Below, one piece after another: positions 44,612 to 45,074 of a stretch of DNA of 45,074 nucleotides (position 1 is its first letter; every line of letters begins with the position of its first letter). Made by a program: the position numbers and the translations under genes. The stretch spans positions 84,090 through 129,163 of the forward strand of contig NZ_AZDP01000118.1 of the NCBI RefSeq assembly GCF_001435525.1, given 5' to 3'. This DNA comes from Levilactobacillus koreensis JCM 16448. GTDB lineage: Bacteria; Bacillota; Bacilli; Lactobacillales; Lactobacillaceae. The notes below the pieces were generated by a model that saw only the letters and a program-made list of their open reading frames with translations, was not told the origin of the DNA and searched no databases.

Positions 44612-44836
44612 ATGATGACGGCAAATCTATTGACCGGGTCATTTATTCTAGTGGCGGGGATCGCACTACTTATTTTTCTGTTCGTTAAATTAATTCCAAA
44701 AGCAAAACGTGACACGGATACAACTGCACTCCTAACAGTTTTCGTCGTGGTCGCCGTGTTCCTCGTGGGCATGGGCGGCTGGGTCAGTCTGATGGGACTG
44801 GGCCATTTCAGCGGTGCTATGGGGTGTTGGCTATAA
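44612..44836 (+). CDS. Small membrane protein, 74 residues
   Basis: Two membrane helices: LLTGSFILVAGIALLIFLFV (about 5-25) and a second around 45-65 with VFVVVAVFLVGMGGW. They are linked by a short basic loop KLIPKAKRDTD. No family is recognised. The ATG at 44612 is preceded by AGGGGGAG and a TATAAT lies about 25 bases upstream. A perfect terminator follows, so it is a self-contained small gene. Confidence 0.75.
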   Translation: MMTANLLTGSFILVAGIALLIFLFVKLIPKAKRDTDTTALLTVFVVVAVFLVGMGGWVSLMGLGHFSGAMGCWL

Positions 44837-44851
44837 TGGTGTCCAACCCAC

Positions 44852-44887
44852 AAAAGCTTCACGGCCTAAATTGACCGTGAAGCTTTT
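44852..44887 (+). terminator. Terminator of the small membrane protein gene
   Basis: AAAAGCTTCACGG pairs perfectly with CCGTGAAGCTTTT. Confidence 0.9.
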
Positions 44888-44997
44888 AATTTCTATACAC
44901 AAATACCGGTAATCAGGCTATCTAAAGGTTGCAAGATAAAATACCTGTCTCGCCCCAGTATTGGCAAGGATTCGCGCCATCAAGATAGTGTGAAATT

Positions 44998-45074
44998 GCC
45001 GCACTCCGGCTGACAGGGATTTCGCCTGCTGTGGGGACGCTTCAGACTGGAAAATCACCAGTCTTCTCGCTCGC
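44998..45074 (+). repeat. Module 1 copy G, cut by the window end
   Basis: GCCGCACTCCGGCTGACAGGG and GGGGACGCTTCAGACTGG match the left end of the family. The rest lies beyond the window. No gene is seen in 44888-44997. Confidence 0.72.

Overview
The window looks like chromosomal DNA of a low-to-mid-GC lactic acid bacterium of the family Lactobacillaceae, perhaps near Levilactobacillus or Lactiplantibacillus; the genus is a guess. The evidence is the ctsR-clpC-(tetR)-rpoB-rpoC order, AGGAGG-type ribosome binding sites, TTGACA/TATAAT promoters, frequent TTG and GTG starts, a Ser T-box, a lysine riboswitch, a PyrR attenuator and tRNA genes without encoded CCA. No 16S gene is present to settle it.

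Layout. 1-1063 is accessory: the 3' end of an IS200/IS605-type tnpB with its right end, then a truncated gene with a JAB-like HNHP motif and a small overlapping ORF. 1322-13125 (minus) is core: rpoC, rpoB with a structured leader, a TetR regulator, clpC and ctsR with a CtsR box. 13707-14514 is an eight-gene tRNA operon (minus: Val, Leu, Thr, Gly, Leu, Arg, Pro, Pro). 15081-19410 holds serS under a T-box, a deoxynucleoside kinase, and a LysP-like permease under a lysine riboswitch. 19863-26339 carries two GNAT acetyltransferases, an esterase, a PAP2 phosphatase, a split ThrE-type exporter, a DtxR/MntR-like regulator and a CDF zinc exporter. 26952-28716 is an arsR-arsB locus, followed by an unusual noncoding tandem repeat. 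29548-32432 is a MerR regulator divergent from a DHA2 drug exporter plus a partner membrane-anchored protein. 33112-36414 has a small HTH protein, azlCD, an orphan RelB/DinJ-like antitoxin and an AT-rich ABC exporter. 36611-40957 has a PyrR-attenuated uracil permease, an MFS protein, a hypothetical protein and a marR-paiA-like operon. 41587-44836 has a GNAT enzyme, a DUF1003/RluA/GcvH-like operon and a small membrane protein.

The most unusual signal is noncoding. A roughly 190 bp module (module 1) occurs about seven times in the gaps between genes. Its stems keep pairing while their sequences change. Twice it is followed, in the same orientation and after about 100 bp, by a second covarying module of about 170 bp (module 2), giving a composite element of about 460 bp (32572-33028 and 41042-41504). 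I cannot assign it to a named family. It behaves like a structured RNA or a structure-dependent miniature mobile element.

Regulation is visible at many genes: CtsR repression of clpC, tRNA-Ser sensing for serS, lysine sensing for lysP, uracil-nucleotide sensing through PyrR for the uracil permease, ArsR for arsB, and a shared divergent promoter palindrome for the MerR/exporter pair.
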